From assembly GCA_028291985.1 (NCBI GenBank), contig JAQGNE010000008.1, forward strand, positions 46,065-110,064: a DNA stretch of 64,000 nt, in the 5' to 3' direction. This DNA is from Polaromonas sp. (GTDB lineage: Bacteria > Pseudomonadota > Gammaproteobacteria > Burkholderiales > Burkholderiaceae_C). A program made the translations under genes and the position numbers. This document shows positions 26,386-38,300 of the stretch, piece after piece. Numbering within the stretch: the first letter of the stretch is position 1; each line of letters starts with the position of its first letter. The notes beneath the pieces were generated by a model. It saw nothing but the letters and a program-made list of their open reading frames with translations. It made no database searches and was not told the DNA's origin.

Positions 26386-28542
26386 ATGCCACCTCACACA
26401 GACCACCGGAATCACCCTTCTCACCTGGAGTTATGGGGCGGACATGAGTGCACCGTCAACCGGGTCGGCGACAACTGGTTTGACCAGACATTGCGCAGCG
26501 GCCATGAGCACCGCCTGTCCGACCTGGAGCTGATTGCCGGCCTGGGCGTCAAGTCATTGCGCTACCCCGCGCTGTGGGAGCGTATTTCCCCGCATGAGCC
26601 GGGTAGCCGAGACTTTGCCTGGACCGATGAACGCCTGGGCGAGATGAAGCGCCTGCGCCTCAACCCCATCCTGACCCTGTGCCACCATGGCAGTGGCCCG
26701 CACTACACCGGCCTGCTGGACGACAGCTTTGCGCCGGGCCTGGCCGTGCATGCGGCGGCGGTGGCCCAGCGCTACCCCTGGGTGCGCGACTGGACGCCTG
26801 TCAACGAGCCGCTGACCACTGCCCGCTTCAGCACGCTCTACGGCTTCTGGTATCCGCACACCACCGATGAACGCATCTTCTGGTTGTCGCTGCTCAACGA
26901 AATCGATGCCACGCGCCTGAGCATGCGGGCGATTCGCGCCGTCAACCCGGCAGCGCAACTGATACAGACCGATGACCTCGGCTATTGCCACGCGTCAGAG
27001 CCGCTGCGCTGGGAGGCCGATTTTCAGAACCGGCGCCGGTGGATGGGCTGGGACCTGCTCTGCGGCATGGTGGTGCCAGGCCATGCGCTGTGGGACCGGC
27101 TTGTTGATTACGGCTTCGAAGACCGCTTGCGCCTGATTGCCGACGACCCCTGCCCGCCCAGCGTCATTGGCATCAACCATTACCTGTCCAGCGAGCGCCT
27201 GCTGGACCACCGCATCGACAACCACCCCGACCGCTCGATTGCCGACCGGAAGCCGGGTGACAGCGCCGGACTCGCGCTGGTGGATGTGGACGCGATCCGC
27301 CACCTGCGCAGCGGCGTGATCGGCCTGTCTGCGCTGCTGCAGCAGGCCTGGGAGCGCTACCGCATACCGGTTGCCGTCACCGAATGCCACAACGGCGCCA
27401 CCCGCGAGGAGCAGGTGCGCTGGTTCGTCGAGGTGTGGAACGGTGCCCGCGAACTCCGGCAAAAAGGCGTGGACATCCGCGCGGTGACGGCCTGGTCCCT
27501 GTTCGGCTCCTATGACTGGAACCGGATGGTCACGCGGTCGGCCGGCCACTACGAATGCGGTGTGTTCGACGTGCGTTCTGGCGAGCCGCGGCCCACCCTC
27601 ATGGCTTCGGTGCTCACCGACCTGGCCCATGGCCGCAAACCGTCGGCGCCTTTTCTGGCCGTCAGCGGCTGGTGGCGGCGCGAGTCGCGGATGCTGGACG
27701 AGCCGGCCGCCATCGAGCGCCAGTTTCAGCTGACCCCGCAGACACGTGCCGGGCAGCCGGCGCCTCTCCTGATCGTCAGCGACGACGGGCTGCTGTCGCA
27801 CCTGGCCATACGGGCCTGCGAGATCCGTGCGCTGCACTACCAGGTGGTGGACAAGAACGATGCCGACGCCGCACTCGCAGCCAGCGCGCCCTGGGGCCTG
27901 CTGGACGCGCGAGACCTGGAAAACCTGTGCCTGCCGGTGCGCCGTGTGGGCGGCACCGCGCCCTGGCGCCCCATCATCAAGGCGCCGACGCTGGCGCGAA
28001 CCTGTGCCGACCTGGGCATTCCGTGCGCGGTTTTCACCACTGCTTTTTCGCCAGTGCGTGCCGGCGATGACGCCTTGCCGACCTTGCTGACCGCGCGTAC
28101 CGGCGGCGTCTACACGCCCTGGAATGCGTCGTCGCGCGCGGTGCGCCTGCTGGATGCGCTGGACGCGGGGCGGGTGGTCGAAGCCGATGCCGACCTGGTC
28201 TGGGACATGGTGTATGGGCCCGACCTGGTCGACGGCGTGCTGGACCTGCTGCTTGACGGGGTGCGCGGCGCCGTCACCTTTGTGCCGTCGGAGCGCTGGT
28301 CAGAGCTTGAGTTTGCGCGGCAGCTCGCCTGGGTTGCCGACCGCGACGCCGGCCTGGTGCGGGCATCGTCATCATCAGGCGCGGGGGGCCCAGGCAGTGC
28401 CGAGGCGCCAGCTGCGATGTCCTACCTGCCGCCGGCTGAAACCACGATGGAACGCTTTGTGCGGGAAAGCCGCCGCGCCCGCCAGGCTGGCGATCTGGCG
28501 GTCAGCCGGCGAAACGACGACGTCCGTCTGGAAGAAGCCTGA
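26386..28542 (+). CDS. Fusion of GH1 glycosidase-like domain and RmlD-like domain
   Basis: The 718-residue protein joins two parts. Residues 13-420 are like family 1 glycosidases: the acid/base Glu is in TPVNEPLTT (E141), the nucleophile Glu in VTECHNGA (E333), and WSLFGSYDWN follows. Residues 461-665 resemble dTDP-4-dehydrorhamnose reductase (RmlD): IVSDDGLLSHLAI, where the glycine-rich nucleotide loop should be, and a predicted SDR-like end. The Gly motif is degenerate, so cofactor binding is doubtful. A role in glycoside or exopolysaccharide metabolism is inference. There is no signal peptide. The last 60 residues are low-complexity. It stands alone between repeat copies. Confidence 0.75.
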   Translation: MPPHTDHRNHPSHLELWGGHECTVNRVGDNWFDQTLRSGHEHRLSDLELIAGLGVKSLRYPALWERISPHEPGSRDFAWTDERLGEMKRLRLNPILTLCHHGSGPHYTGLLDDSFAPGLAVHAAAVAQRYPWVRDWTPVNEPLTTARFSTLYGFWYPHTTDERIFWLSLLNEIDATRLSMRAIRAVNPAAQLIQTDDLGYCHASEPLRWEADFQNRRRWMGWDLLCGMVVPGHALWDRLVDYGFEDRLRLIADDPCPPSVIGINHYLSSERLLDHRIDNHPDRSIADRKPGDSAGLALVDVDAIRHLRSGVIGLSALLQQAWERYRIPVAVTECHNGATREEQVRWFVEVWNGARELRQKGVDIRAVTAWSLFGSYDWNRMVTRSAGHYECGVFDVRSGEPRPTLMASVLTDLAHGRKPSAPFLAVSGWWRRESRMLDEPAAIERQFQLTPQTRAGQPAPLLIVSDDGLLSHLAIRACEIRALHYQVVDKNDADAALAASAPWGLLDARDLENLCLPVRRVGGTAPWRPIIKAPTLARTCADLGIPCAVFTTAFSPVRAGDDALPTLLTARTGGVYTPWNASSRAVRLLDALDAGRVVEADADLVWDMVYGPDLVDGVLDLLLDGVRGAVTFVPSERWSELEFARQLAWVADRDAGLVRASSSSGAGGPGSAEAPAAMSYLPPAETTMERFVRESRRARQAGDLAVSRRNDDVRLEEA

Positions 28543-28570
28543 CGGCGCCAGGCTATGCGTCGCCGACCAG

Positions 28571-28635
28571 AATTTATATGAAAAGTGCTTGTAGCCCTTT
28601 ATATACAAGGGTTTGTAGCTACAAATAGCATAGCG
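28571..28635. repeat. Interspersed repeat copy between the GH1 fusion gene and rlpA
   Basis: The copy reads ATATGAAAAGTGCTTGTAG, then CCCTTTATATACAAGGG (stem CCCTT/AAGGG), then TTTGTAGCTACAAATAGCAT. It lies where both convergent transcripts end and may act as a terminator-like hairpin. Confidence 0.8.
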
Positions 28636-28710
28636 TCAGAGGAAATGCCAACCCGCTGATCGGTCAAACTGGTTTGCCCGCAGCACGCCTTGCCGCGCCC
28701 ACCCCTACCG

Positions 28711-29442
28711 TCAACCGGGACTGAAAACCGGCACTTCCGGTGCCGAAGGCACCAAGGGCTCTGGCACGCTGGGTGGGGCGCTCGCATCCGCTGCCAGCAG
28801 CAGCACATCCTTGATGCCCAGGCTCAGCATGCCCAGCTCGGCGGCAGCCGCGCGGCTCAAGTCGATGATGCGCATGCGGGAAAACGGACCGCGGTCATTG
28901 ATGCGCACCTTGACCTCGCGGCCATTGACCAGGCTGCGTACGCGCACCACGGTGCCAAACGCCAGTGTTCGGTGTGCAGCCGTCAGGGCATGCATGTCGT
29001 ACCGCTCGCCACTGGCCGTCCGCCTGCCGTGAAAACGCGGCCCGTACCATGACGCGCCGCCACGTTCGAGGACACGTCCTTCAGGTGCAGACATGGGAGC
29101 GCTGGCAAGCGGCTCTGGCGGGTCCCCCGCCTGGCCATTGCCTATGCCTTTGCCTGCACTCGCGGCGTGAGGAACGGCTGAACTGGCATCCCCGGCGTTC
29201 GGAGTCCGCGGCGCCGCTGCCGCTGCAGCGCGATCGGGCTTGACGGGGACGGCAGGCGTAGCAGTCCGCGCAATATCCTGCGGCAGAGTGGACGTTGCGG
29301 CACAACCCGCCAGAATCGCAACCAGCGCCAGACCGGCGGCCAGCCTGGTCGCGCTGGCAAGCTGTACTGGCAGCAGCCGGCGGTTCACAGGCGGACTCAA
29401 ACCGGGTGCCTCATGCACCACCCAGACGTTTGCAGATTTCAA
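28711..29442 (-). CDS. rlpA: RlpA-family septal ring lytic transglycosylase lipoprotein
   Basis: The 243-residue protein has a lipobox (LAGC, Cys near residue 47) and a double-psi beta-barrel domain with the RlpA signature [23 protein letters not shown] and the [15 protein letters not shown] block. These enzymes cut denuded glycan strands at the septum. There is no C-terminal SPOR domain. The longest frame starts inside the last codons of metF (32-bp overlap), with an unusually long N-region before the signal sequence; a later start at a GTG is possible. Confidence 0.85.
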   Translation of the reverse strand: MKSANVWVVHEAPGLSPPVNRRLLPVQLASATRLAAGLALVAILAGCAATSTLPQDIARTATPAVPVKPDRAAAAAAPRTPNAGDASSAVPHAASAGKGIGNGQAGDPPEPLASAPMSAPEGRVLERGGASWYGPRFHGRRTASGERYDMHALTAAHRTLAFGTVVRVRSLVNGREVKVRINDRGPFSRMRIIDLSRAAAAELGMLSLGIKDVLLLAADASAPPSVPEPLVPSAPEVPVFSPG

Positions 29443-30250
29443 GCACCGGCGCGCTCTGGTTCATGGTGTAGAAGTGGATGCCGGGCACGCCACCATTGCG
29501 CAGCTGATCACACAGGTCGGTGATCACATCCAGCCCGAAGCTTTTGATGGATTCGATGTCGTCGCCAAAGCCCTGCAGGCGCAGCCGTATCCAGCGCGGA
29601 ATTTCGGCCCCACAGGCATCGCTGAAACGCATCAGCTGGCTCGAACTGGTAATGGGCATGATGCCTGGCACTACAGGAATGTCTGCCCCCAATTTGTAGG
29701 CATCGTCGACAAACCGGAAGTAAGCGTCGGAGTTGAAGAAATACTGGGTAATGGCAGAGTTCGCGCCAGCGCGTGACTTGAGCACATAAGCCTGCAAATC
29801 CGCATCGGCAGACTTCGCTTGCGGATGAATCTCGGGATAAGCCGCCACTTCAATATGAAAGTTGTCGCCGGTTTCCTGCCGGATAAAGCTCACCAGATCG
29901 ATTGCGTAATGAAACTCGCCGCCCGCGCCATAACCGCTGGGCAAGTCGCCGCGCAAGGCCACCAGGCGCTTGACACCCATCGCCTGCAAGGCGTCCAGTT
30001 GCTCACGTACTGTGGCCTTGGTGGCGCCGACACACGAGAAGTGGCTGGCAGCATCAACGCCCTCGGCCAGGATTTCGCCCACCGTGGCAAACGTGCCTGA
30101 TTGGGTCGAGCCTCCGGCGCCAAAGGTGACCGAGCAGAACTCGGGCTTCAGGGCATACAGCGCCTGGCGGGTGACGCGCAGCTTGGCAGCGCCCTCAGGC
30201 GTCTTCGGCGGAAAGAATTCAAAGCTGATGGGCAAGGTGGACTGATTCAT
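29411..30250 (-). CDS. metF: 5,10-methylenetetrahydrofolate reductase
   Basis: MetF makes 5-methyltetrahydrofolate for methionine synthesis using FAD. The 279-residue barrel protein has the N-terminal [13 protein letters not shown] motif, the VTFGAGGST strand, and the FAD-site region LRGDLPSG. Length is normal. It lies in the same direction as tlyA and ahcY, consistent with a methyl-cycle group. Confidence 0.95.
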   Translation of the reverse strand: MNQSTLPISFEFFPPKTPEGAAKLRVTRQALYALKPEFCSVTFGAGGSTQSGTFATVGEILAEGVDAASHFSCVGATKATVREQLDALQAMGVKRLVALRGDLPSGYGAGGEFHYAIDLVSFIRQETGDNFHIEVAAYPEIHPQAKSADADLQAYVLKSRAGANSAITQYFFNSDAYFRFVDDAYKLGADIPVVPGIMPITSSSQLMRFSDACGAEIPRWIRLRLQGFGDDIESIKSFGLDVITDLCDQLRNGGVPGIHFYTMNQSAPVLEICKRLGGA

Positions 30251-30320
30251 GGCGACGTGTTCAAAGGCAAGGCAGCGACAGACCGACGGGTTGACAACAA
30301 GCGGGCAAGCGAAACATCAA

Positions 30321-31394
30321 TCAGTCACGCTGCTTTCGCCGGGCCGGACCGTGCTGGCCGGCATGGGCCTCTTCAGAGTCTTCATGGGCCGCATGCAGCG
30401 CGCGCTGTTCACTGCGCGGCGTGCGTTTGGGCAGGTTGCGGGCCGGGGCGGCCACCAGCGGTTTGCTGTCGGCCGCCACGTTGTGGTCTTTGCGCGCATG
30501 CACAAAAAATTCGCGGTTGCCGTCGCCGCCTTCAATGGCCGACTCCATCCAGCCCAGCACCTCAAGCCCAAGGTCAGCGCAGGTATCACGCAGACGTTTT
30601 TCAACAAATGCGAAGAGGGCTGGCTCGCGCACGATGCCGCCTTTTCCGATCTGGCCCGGTTGAAGCTCGAACTGGGGCTTCACCAGCATCAGGAGATGAC
30701 CATCGGCCTTGAGCAGGCGGGCAACCGCGGGCAGTACCAGCGTGAGTGAAATGAACGAGAGGTCACCGGTCAGAAAATCGAACGCAGGTGTGAAGCTGTC
30801 TTCTGCAGGCGGCGAAGCGTGCGCGGCCGCATCGTCACCTTCATCATCGGCTTCACCTTCCTCGTCGGAATCGGCAAACTCATCGTCGCCGTCAGCATCG
30901 TCATAGGCGCCCTCATCGCCATCGCCGTCCAAGTGCAACGCGCGGCGGTAATGCTCCAGCAAGTCGTCTGCAGTGAGCGAGCGCGCATTGACGCCTTCAA
31001 TGCCCACCACACGTGGGTCATCACGCATGCTGGCATGCAGCTGACCATGCCCGACATCAACGCCCACCACCTGCGCAGCACCGTGCTGCAACAGGCAATC
31101 GGTAAAGCCGCCAGTGGATTGGCCGATATCCAGGCAACGCAAACCAGTGACGTCAAGGCCGGTAGCCTTGAGCGCGCCTTCCAGCTTCAACCCGCCGCGC
31201 GATATGTACCTGGCTTCTGTGGTGTCGAGCAACTGCAACTCGGCGGCCGCAGGAAGCTCGTCACCATTTTTGGCAATCTTCTTCCAGGGTCCGTCAACAT
31301 CTACCCGCCACTGCACACCCGCAGCAATCAGACGCTGGGCCTGGGAGCGTGTGGCAGCGTGGCCGTGTTCAACAAGGAAAAGGTCAGCGCGCAT
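30321..31394 (-). CDS. TlyA-family rRNA methyltransferase (16S/23S 2-prime-O), with acidic insert
   Basis: TlyA proteins join an S4 RNA-binding domain to an FtsJ-like methyltransferase. The S4 part is MRADLFLVEHGHAATRSQAQRLI, and the SAM motif DIGQSTGGFTDCLLQ is at residues 89-103. A stretch of about 33 residues (156-188) is almost purely Asp, Glu and Gly and is not part of the family core. The C-terminus carries a basic tail. It lies between ahcY and metF, fitting the need to clear SAH after methylation, but the functional link is inference. Confidence 0.87.
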   Translation of the reverse strand: MRADLFLVEHGHAATRSQAQRLIAAGVQWRVDVDGPWKKIAKNGDELPAAAELQLLDTTEARYISRGGLKLEGALKATGLDVTGLRCLDIGQSTGGFTDCLLQHGAAQVVGVDVGHGQLHASMRDDPRVVGIEGVNARSLTADDLLEHYRRALHLDGDGDEGAYDDADGDDEFADSDEEGEADDEGDDAAAHASPPAEDSFTPAFDFLTGDLSFISLTLVLPAVARLLKADGHLLMLVKPQFELQPGQIGKGGIVREPALFAFVEKRLRDTCADLGLEVLGWMESAIEGGDGNREFFVHARKDHNVAADSKPLVAAPARNLPKRTPRSEQRALHAAHEDSEEAHAGQHGPARRKQRD

Positions 31395-31545
31395 GTGAAT
31401 TTTTTCTACGTATGTCGCCAGCCCGATAGGGCTCGGCAGGACAGGAGGGCAGGCGCAAACATCTGATCGCCCGCGCGCACCCAGGTGCGCCGGGGCTGAT
31501 CATAAGCACACGCAAGCCGCTATCGGGTGCGCAAGAACGTCGAAA

Positions 31546-32985
<1,440 letters not shown>

Positions 32986-33064
32986 CGGAACTCCAAATGT
33001 CATCGGTCAAACTGGGCAAAATGGCCACGAGCCTGTGCAGCAGACGATGAAGTTGGATTCAACT

Positions 33065-33090
33065 CACCCGGCGTGTTGCACATGCGGGTG
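33065..33090 (-). promoter_or_regulatory. Hairpin downstream of the SAH riboswitch
   Basis: On the minus strand CACCCG (33090-33085) and CGGGTG (33070-33065) flank a smaller stem, GTG-CAA-CAC. The hairpin starts inside the 3-prime side of riboswitch helix P1, so the two structures compete for one base pair or more. No T-run follows, so it is not a simple terminator. Confidence 0.5.
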
Positions 33091-33155
33091 AGCGTGGTTG
33101 CAGTTGAAGAGTCCTGAGCCTAGACCACGTGATGTGGGTTGCAACGCTCCTCAGG
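33086..33155 (-). promoter_or_regulatory. S-adenosylhomocysteine (SAH) riboswitch
   Basis: The minus-strand RNA matches the SAH riboswitch consensus: CTGAGGAGCGTTGCAAC, then AGGCTCAG, then CAACCACGCTCAC. Helix P1 forms between GAGCGT (33149-33144) and ACGCTC (33095-33090); CTGAG (33154-33150) pairs exactly with CTCAG (33118-33114) as the pseudoknot; an inner CCAC/GTGG stem closes the loop. It lies about 100 bases before the ahcY start, its known location in beta- and gammaproteobacteria. Confidence 0.88.
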
Positions 33156-33231
33156 AGGGAGGGATTGTACCCAAAGCATGCCATGCTGCAAGCTCTGCCG
33201 CAACGCAAGCGGTAGCGTGCAAAATTGCCGT

Positions 33232-34044
33232 ATGCAAGAACTGACCCGCTGGCCCCGAAAGGCCCGACAAGGCATCACCGGCGTCTTTACCGATATAGAT
33301 GACACCCTGACGACCGAAGGAGCCATCACGCCCGATGCGCTACAGGCACTGGCCGACCTCAAGTCAGCCGGCCTGCATGTGATTCCCGTCACCGGGCGGC
33401 CCGTTGGCTGGAGCGAGCCTTTTGCGCAGGCCTGGCCGGTGGATGCCATCGTCGCTGAAAACGGAGCAGTAGCGCTGCTGTCAGGTGACATGGCGACGCA
33501 TGCCTTGACCGACGGCGGGAAACTCTCAAAGCGGTATCAGCAGGACGAGCCCACCCGCGTGGCCAACTACGCCCGCATGCAACAGGTGGCCGCGCGCATC
33601 GTGCGGGACGTGCCCGGTGCTGTGATCTCGCAGGACAGCCCGGGGCGCGAAACCGATATCGCCATCGACCACAGCGAGTTTGTGCACCTGCCGCCGGCCG
33701 CTATTGCGCAAGCAGTGCAAATCATGCAGGCCGAGGGCATGAACGCAACCGTCAGCTCCATCCATATCAACGGCTGGTTTGGTGCGCACAACAAGCTCGA
33801 GGGCGCGCGCTGGATAGTTCGTGAGCTGTTTGGCCGCGACCTCGATGCGGAGTTGTCCAGTTGGGTCTATGTTGGCGACTCAACCAACGACCAGTTGATG
33901 TTTGAAGCTTTCGAGCATTCAGTGGGCGTTGCCAACATTCGCCGGTTTGAAGCAGAGCTTCTCCACAAGCCCCGCTACATCACGCTCGGCGAGCGTGGTG
34001 CCGGCTTCGCCGAGGTAGCCGCGGCACTGCTGGAGCGCGCCTGA
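33232..34044 (+). CDS. HAD-superfamily type IIB phosphatase
   Basis: The 270-residue protein has HAD motif I FTDIDDTLTT (nucleophile Asp followed by acid Asp), motif III/IV VYVGDSTNDQLMFEAF and a C2B cap, as in Cof-type sugar phosphatases and mannosyl-3-phosphoglycerate phosphatases. The ATG at 33232 gives a short N-terminus before the catalytic strand; the open frame extends upstream into the ahcY leader on the other strand. The substrate is unknown. Confidence 0.86.
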   Translation: MQELTRWPRKARQGITGVFTDIDDTLTTEGAITPDALQALADLKSAGLHVIPVTGRPVGWSEPFAQAWPVDAIVAENGAVALLSGDMATHALTDGGKLSKRYQQDEPTRVANYARMQQVAARIVRDVPGAVISQDSPGRETDIAIDHSEFVHLPPAAIAQAVQIMQAEGMNATVSSIHINGWFGAHNKLEGARWIVRELFGRDLDAELSSWVYVGDSTNDQLMFEAFEHSVGVANIRRFEAELLHKPRYITLGERGAGFAEVAAALLERA

Positions 34045-34084
34045 TGCATGCGCGCCGGCTCACCTCAGCAGCCGGTCACAAAGC

Positions 34085-35053
34085 TCAGCTGGCCTTGACA
34101 AGCCCAAGCTTCTCGATCAGCGCTTTCTCGCGGGCAAAGGTGTCTTGCGCAAAACGCGTGTAGCTTGCTGTGCTCATGTAGTTGGGCACCATGTCATAGC
34201 GGCCCAGCGCAGCCACATAGCTGGGCTCTTCCATGGCTTTTTTGAAGGCATCATGCAGGCGCTTGACGACTTCGGGCGGAGTTCCGCGCGGCGCGCCCAG
34301 GCCGAAGGGCGAGTTTTGCACCATGTCGAGCCCCAGCTCTTTCAGCGTGGGCGCATCAGGAAATTTGGCGAGGCGCTTGTCGCCCCAGGTGTTCAGCACC
34401 CGCAGCTTACCGGCCTCGACCTGCGGCGCGAAGCCGGTGGAATCAGCCGCTGCCATCAGGTTGCCGCCGAGGATGGACTGCATCAGGTCGGCGCTGCCCT
34501 TGTACGGCACATGCAGCAGCTCAAGCCCGAGCTTTTGTGCAATCAGCTCCATGGTCAGGTGCGGGCTGGTCATGGTGCCGGTTGAGCCATAGCTGAGCTT
34601 GCCAGGGTTTGCCTTGGCCCAGCCCACAAAATGTGACCAGGTCTTCAGCGGTGAATCTGTCGGCACCACGACGCCAAAGGCATAGCCGGTGAGGTTCAAC
34701 ACGTAAGCAATATCCTTGACCGGGTCCCAGTTGATCTTGGTGCTGTAAGGCAGGCGGAACACGCCCAATGGAATCTGCGCCACGGTGTAGCCATCAGGCG
34801 CGGAGCTCTGCAGCTGTTGCGCTGGCAAGGTTCCGCCCGCGCCGGGCTTGTTCTCAACGACAACCGGCTGCCCCAAAATTTTTGACGCGTTGTCGGCCAG
34901 CGAACGCATGGTCAGGTCGGTGGGTCCGCCCGCCGGAAATGCGACCAGCAGCTTGATGGGCCGCGAAGGAAAAGCCTGCGCCATTGCCGGCTGGGCCAGC
35001 AATGCCGGTGCAGCCAGCGCGGCGGCAGATTTGAGAAGATGACGACGTTGCAT
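34085..35053 (-). CDS. Bug-family tripartite tricarboxylate transporter binding protein
   Basis: The 322-residue periplasmic protein starts with a signal peptide that begins MQRRHLLKSAAALAAPALL, including adjacent arginines, so Tat export is possible. The mature part begins FPSRPIKLLVAFPAGGPTD, the hallmark of Bug proteins, which are extremely common in Burkholderiales. The transporter subunits TctA/TctB are not nearby, so it is an orphan binding protein. The ligand is unknown, most often a carboxylate. Confidence 0.9.
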   Translation of the reverse strand: MQRRHLLKSAAALAAPALLAQPAMAQAFPSRPIKLLVAFPAGGPTDLTMRSLADNASKILGQPVVVENKPGAGGTLPAQQLQSSAPDGYTVAQIPLGVFRLPYSTKINWDPVKDIAYVLNLTGYAFGVVVPTDSPLKTWSHFVGWAKANPGKLSYGSTGTMTSPHLTMELIAQKLGLELLHVPYKGSADLMQSILGGNLMAAADSTGFAPQVEAGKLRVLNTWGDKRLAKFPDAPTLKELGLDMVQNSPFGLGAPRGTPPEVVKRLHDAFKKAMEEPSYVAALGRYDMVPNYMSTASYTRFAQDTFAREKALIEKLGLVKAS

Positions 35054-35235
35054 GTGGGTCCTGGTGTCAAGGTGATGGATCGCTTCGATGTTGCCCGCTG
35101 CAGCCAGACCGCACATCAGGGCAACACCTGAAAGCATGTCGCTTTCGCGTCAAGCGGCAAGGCAGAGCTGGCTCCACGCCACCATCAAGGTGTGCGCGCC
35201 ACACCGGCACCCCACAGCGTCAACACGAAAAAAAT

Positions 35236-35300
35236 GAACAAAATACGGCTCTAGCCCAATCGATATGACGAAAGGCAGCTATATATTCAATAGCGTTATG
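35236..35300. repeat. Interspersed repeat copy at the 3-prime end of uvrA
   Basis: The copy reads GGCTCTAGCCC, a variable centre, then GGCAGCTATATATTCAATAGCG. The uvrA stop codon and about the last five codons (encoding TLLNI) lie inside the terminal palindrome. Confidence 0.75.
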
Positions 35301-38300
35301 CTGTCATCGGATTGGCGCTCAAGCACTGGCGCCAGCGCTCGGCCGGTGTGCGTTGCCAGCAGAACCACTGTCTCTGGGGTCGCTGCAGCGACGACCTGCC
35401 CACCCGCGTTGCCGCCGTCGGGGCCGAGATCAATCACCCAGTCTGCCTCGGCAATCACATCCAGGTCGTGCTCAATGACCACGACGCTATGGCCACCATT
35501 GACCAGCCGGTGCAGCACATGGATGAGTTTTTCGACATCGGCCATGTGCAGGCCGACGGTAGGCTCGTCCAGCACATACAGGGTATGGGGCGCTTTCTGC
35601 CCGCGCCGGGTGATGTCATCACGGACCTTGCTGAGTTCAGTCACCAGTTTGATGCGCTGCGCCTCACCGCCCGACAGAGTGGGTGAAGGCTGGCCAAGGG
35701 TGAGGTAACCCAGGCCGACCTCTTTCAGCAACTGCAGCGGATGGCCGATGCTGGGCATGGCAGCAAAAAACTCGACGGCCTCGTCGATCTCCATCTTCAG
35801 CACATCGCCGATGCTTTTGCCGCGCCAGGTTACCGCCAGGGTTTCGGGGTTGAAGCGCGCGCCATGGCAGGTCTCGCACAGTACCTTTACATCTGGCAAA
35901 AAACTCATGCCGATGGTGCGCACGCCCGCGCCTTCACAGGTCGGGCAGCGGCCCTCCCCCGTGTTGAAGCTGAAGCGGCCGGCAGCATAGCCACGTGCCT
36001 TTGCCTCCAGCGTGTCGGCAAAGAGTTTGCGGATCGTGTCCCAAAAACCAATATAGGTGGCCGGGCAGGAGCGCGGTGTTTTTCCGATCGGGGTCTGGTC
36101 GACCTCCAGCACGCGGTCCACTGCCTGATAACCGCTCACGCCTTCACAACCTACCCATGCGGGATGCTTGCCCGCGCTGTCGGCATCGCGCCCGGCTTTG
36201 GTGGAGCGCTGCATGACGGCTGCCTGGACATTGGCCAGCAGCACATCACGCGCCAGCGTTGATTTGCCCGAGCCCGAGACACCTGTGACGGCAACGAGGC
36301 GGTAAAGCGGTACATCCACCGACACGTTTTTGAGGTTGTGCAAATTGGCGTGGGTGACGGTAAGCCAGGAAGTGACCGGGCTGATAGCCGCTGGCGCCGC
36401 GTTGTGGGCGACGCTGGCAGCTGCAGCCTGAACTTTGAGCGCTGCTGCTTTGAGAGCGGCTTGCTTGGCCTTGCTGAGGGGTTTGGCGGCAGGCAGGAGC
36501 AAATCAGGAGAGTCGGGAGTGAGCGCGAAAGCCGCACTTCCATTCAAGCCGGGGCCGCGGGACTGGCTCTGCCCGACCGCAGGCGTAGCGCCCCCCCCGG
36601 GGGGCAGTGACGACACGACGTGCGGAGCGGGGGGGCTCGTCTCCCGCCTCGCATGCAGCGGGTGCACCAGCGGATTCGCAAGGTAACGCCCGGTGAGTGA
36701 TTCAGGCACCGCCGACAACTGCGCTGCCGTGCCTTGCGCCACCAGCCGCCCACCGCGCTTTCCAGCACCCGGCCCGATGTCGATGATGTTGTCGGCGCGG
36801 CGTATCGTGTCCTCGTCATGCTCCACCACAACCAGCGTATTACCGCGCTCGCTGAGCTTGCCCAGCGCGCTGAGCAGTATCTGGTTGTCGCGCGGGTGCA
36901 GGCCAATTGTTGGCTCGTCCAGCACGTAGCACACGCCCTGCAGATTGGAGCCCAGCTGCGCGGCCAGCCGGATGCGTTGCGCCTCGCCACCCGACAGTGT
37001 GGGCGCGCCGCGGTCCAGCGTGAGGTAACCAAGGCCTACATCCTGCAAGAATTCAAGCCGGCTTTTGATCTCGGGAATCAGGTCGCGGGCGATGCCGGCT
37101 TCGCGCCCAGACAACACCAGTGTTTCAACCCAGGCACGCACGTCGGTAACCGACAGGCGCGCAATGTCTGCGATACCGACGCCCGCAAACAGGACGGCGC
37201 GTGCCTGCCGGTTCAGCCGTGTGCCTTCACAGGCCGGACATACCGCGCCTTCAACGTCTTCCACATCGGGCTCGTCAAAGCTTTGCTCGCGGCCCTTGGT
37301 GTCATCATCGCGCACCGAGTCATCGAACACCTTGCGCTGGTCCTTGGTCAGCTTGACGCCGGTTCCCACGCATTCGGTGCACCAGCCATGCTTGCTGTTG
37401 TAGCTGAACAGACGAGGATCAAGCTCGGGGTAAGAGGTTGAGCAGGTTGGGCAGGCACGTTTGGTGGACGAAGCTTCCAGCCTGCCAATTGCCCTGGTCG
37501 AAGTGCCCGCTAGCATCGCGTCCTGCAGGCCTTTCAGCGGCGCCAGCACATGAACCACGCCCTTGCCATGCTGCAGCGCCACTGCCAGCGCAGCGCGCAG
37601 CACAGGCTCGTTCTCGGGTGACACGTGAACGTCAGCCACTGGCAGTTCGACCGTGTGTTCCTTGAAGCGGTCGATGCGTGGAAAATTTGTTGTCGGCAAA
37701 AATTCACCGTCAATCCGCAGGTGGGTATAGCCACGCGGCCTGGCCCAGTCAGCCAGTTCTGTATACACCCCTTTGCGTGCAATGACCAAAGGCGCGAGCA
37801 GGCCGATATGCTGGCCGCGAAAATTTTTGAGAAGCTGCGCAGCAATGCTTTCCGGGCTCTGCGGCATAACAGCTGAACCATCCTTTGTGCAGTGCTGCAC
37901 ACCCAGCTTGACGTACAGCAGGCGCAGAAAATGCCAGACTTCCGTCGTGGTGCCCACGGTAGACTTGCGCCCGCCACGCGACAGGCGCTGCTCGATAGCC
38001 ACGGTCGGCGGTATGCCATACACCGCGTCAACCTCGGGCCGGCCCGCTGGTTGCACGATGCTGCGCGCATAGGCATTGAGCGACTCCAGGTAGCGCCGCT
38101 GCCCTTCGTTGAACAGGATATCAAAAGCCAGCGTTGACTTGCCGGAGCCGCTGACGCCAGTGACCACGTTGAACTTGCCGCGCGGTATGTTGACCGACAG
38201 GCTTTTAAGGTTGTGCTCCTTGGCGTTGACGATCTGGATATCGTTTGAAAACGTCGGGCGCGCTTTCCATGCCTTGGCGCGCGGCTCTTCGACGCCCTGC

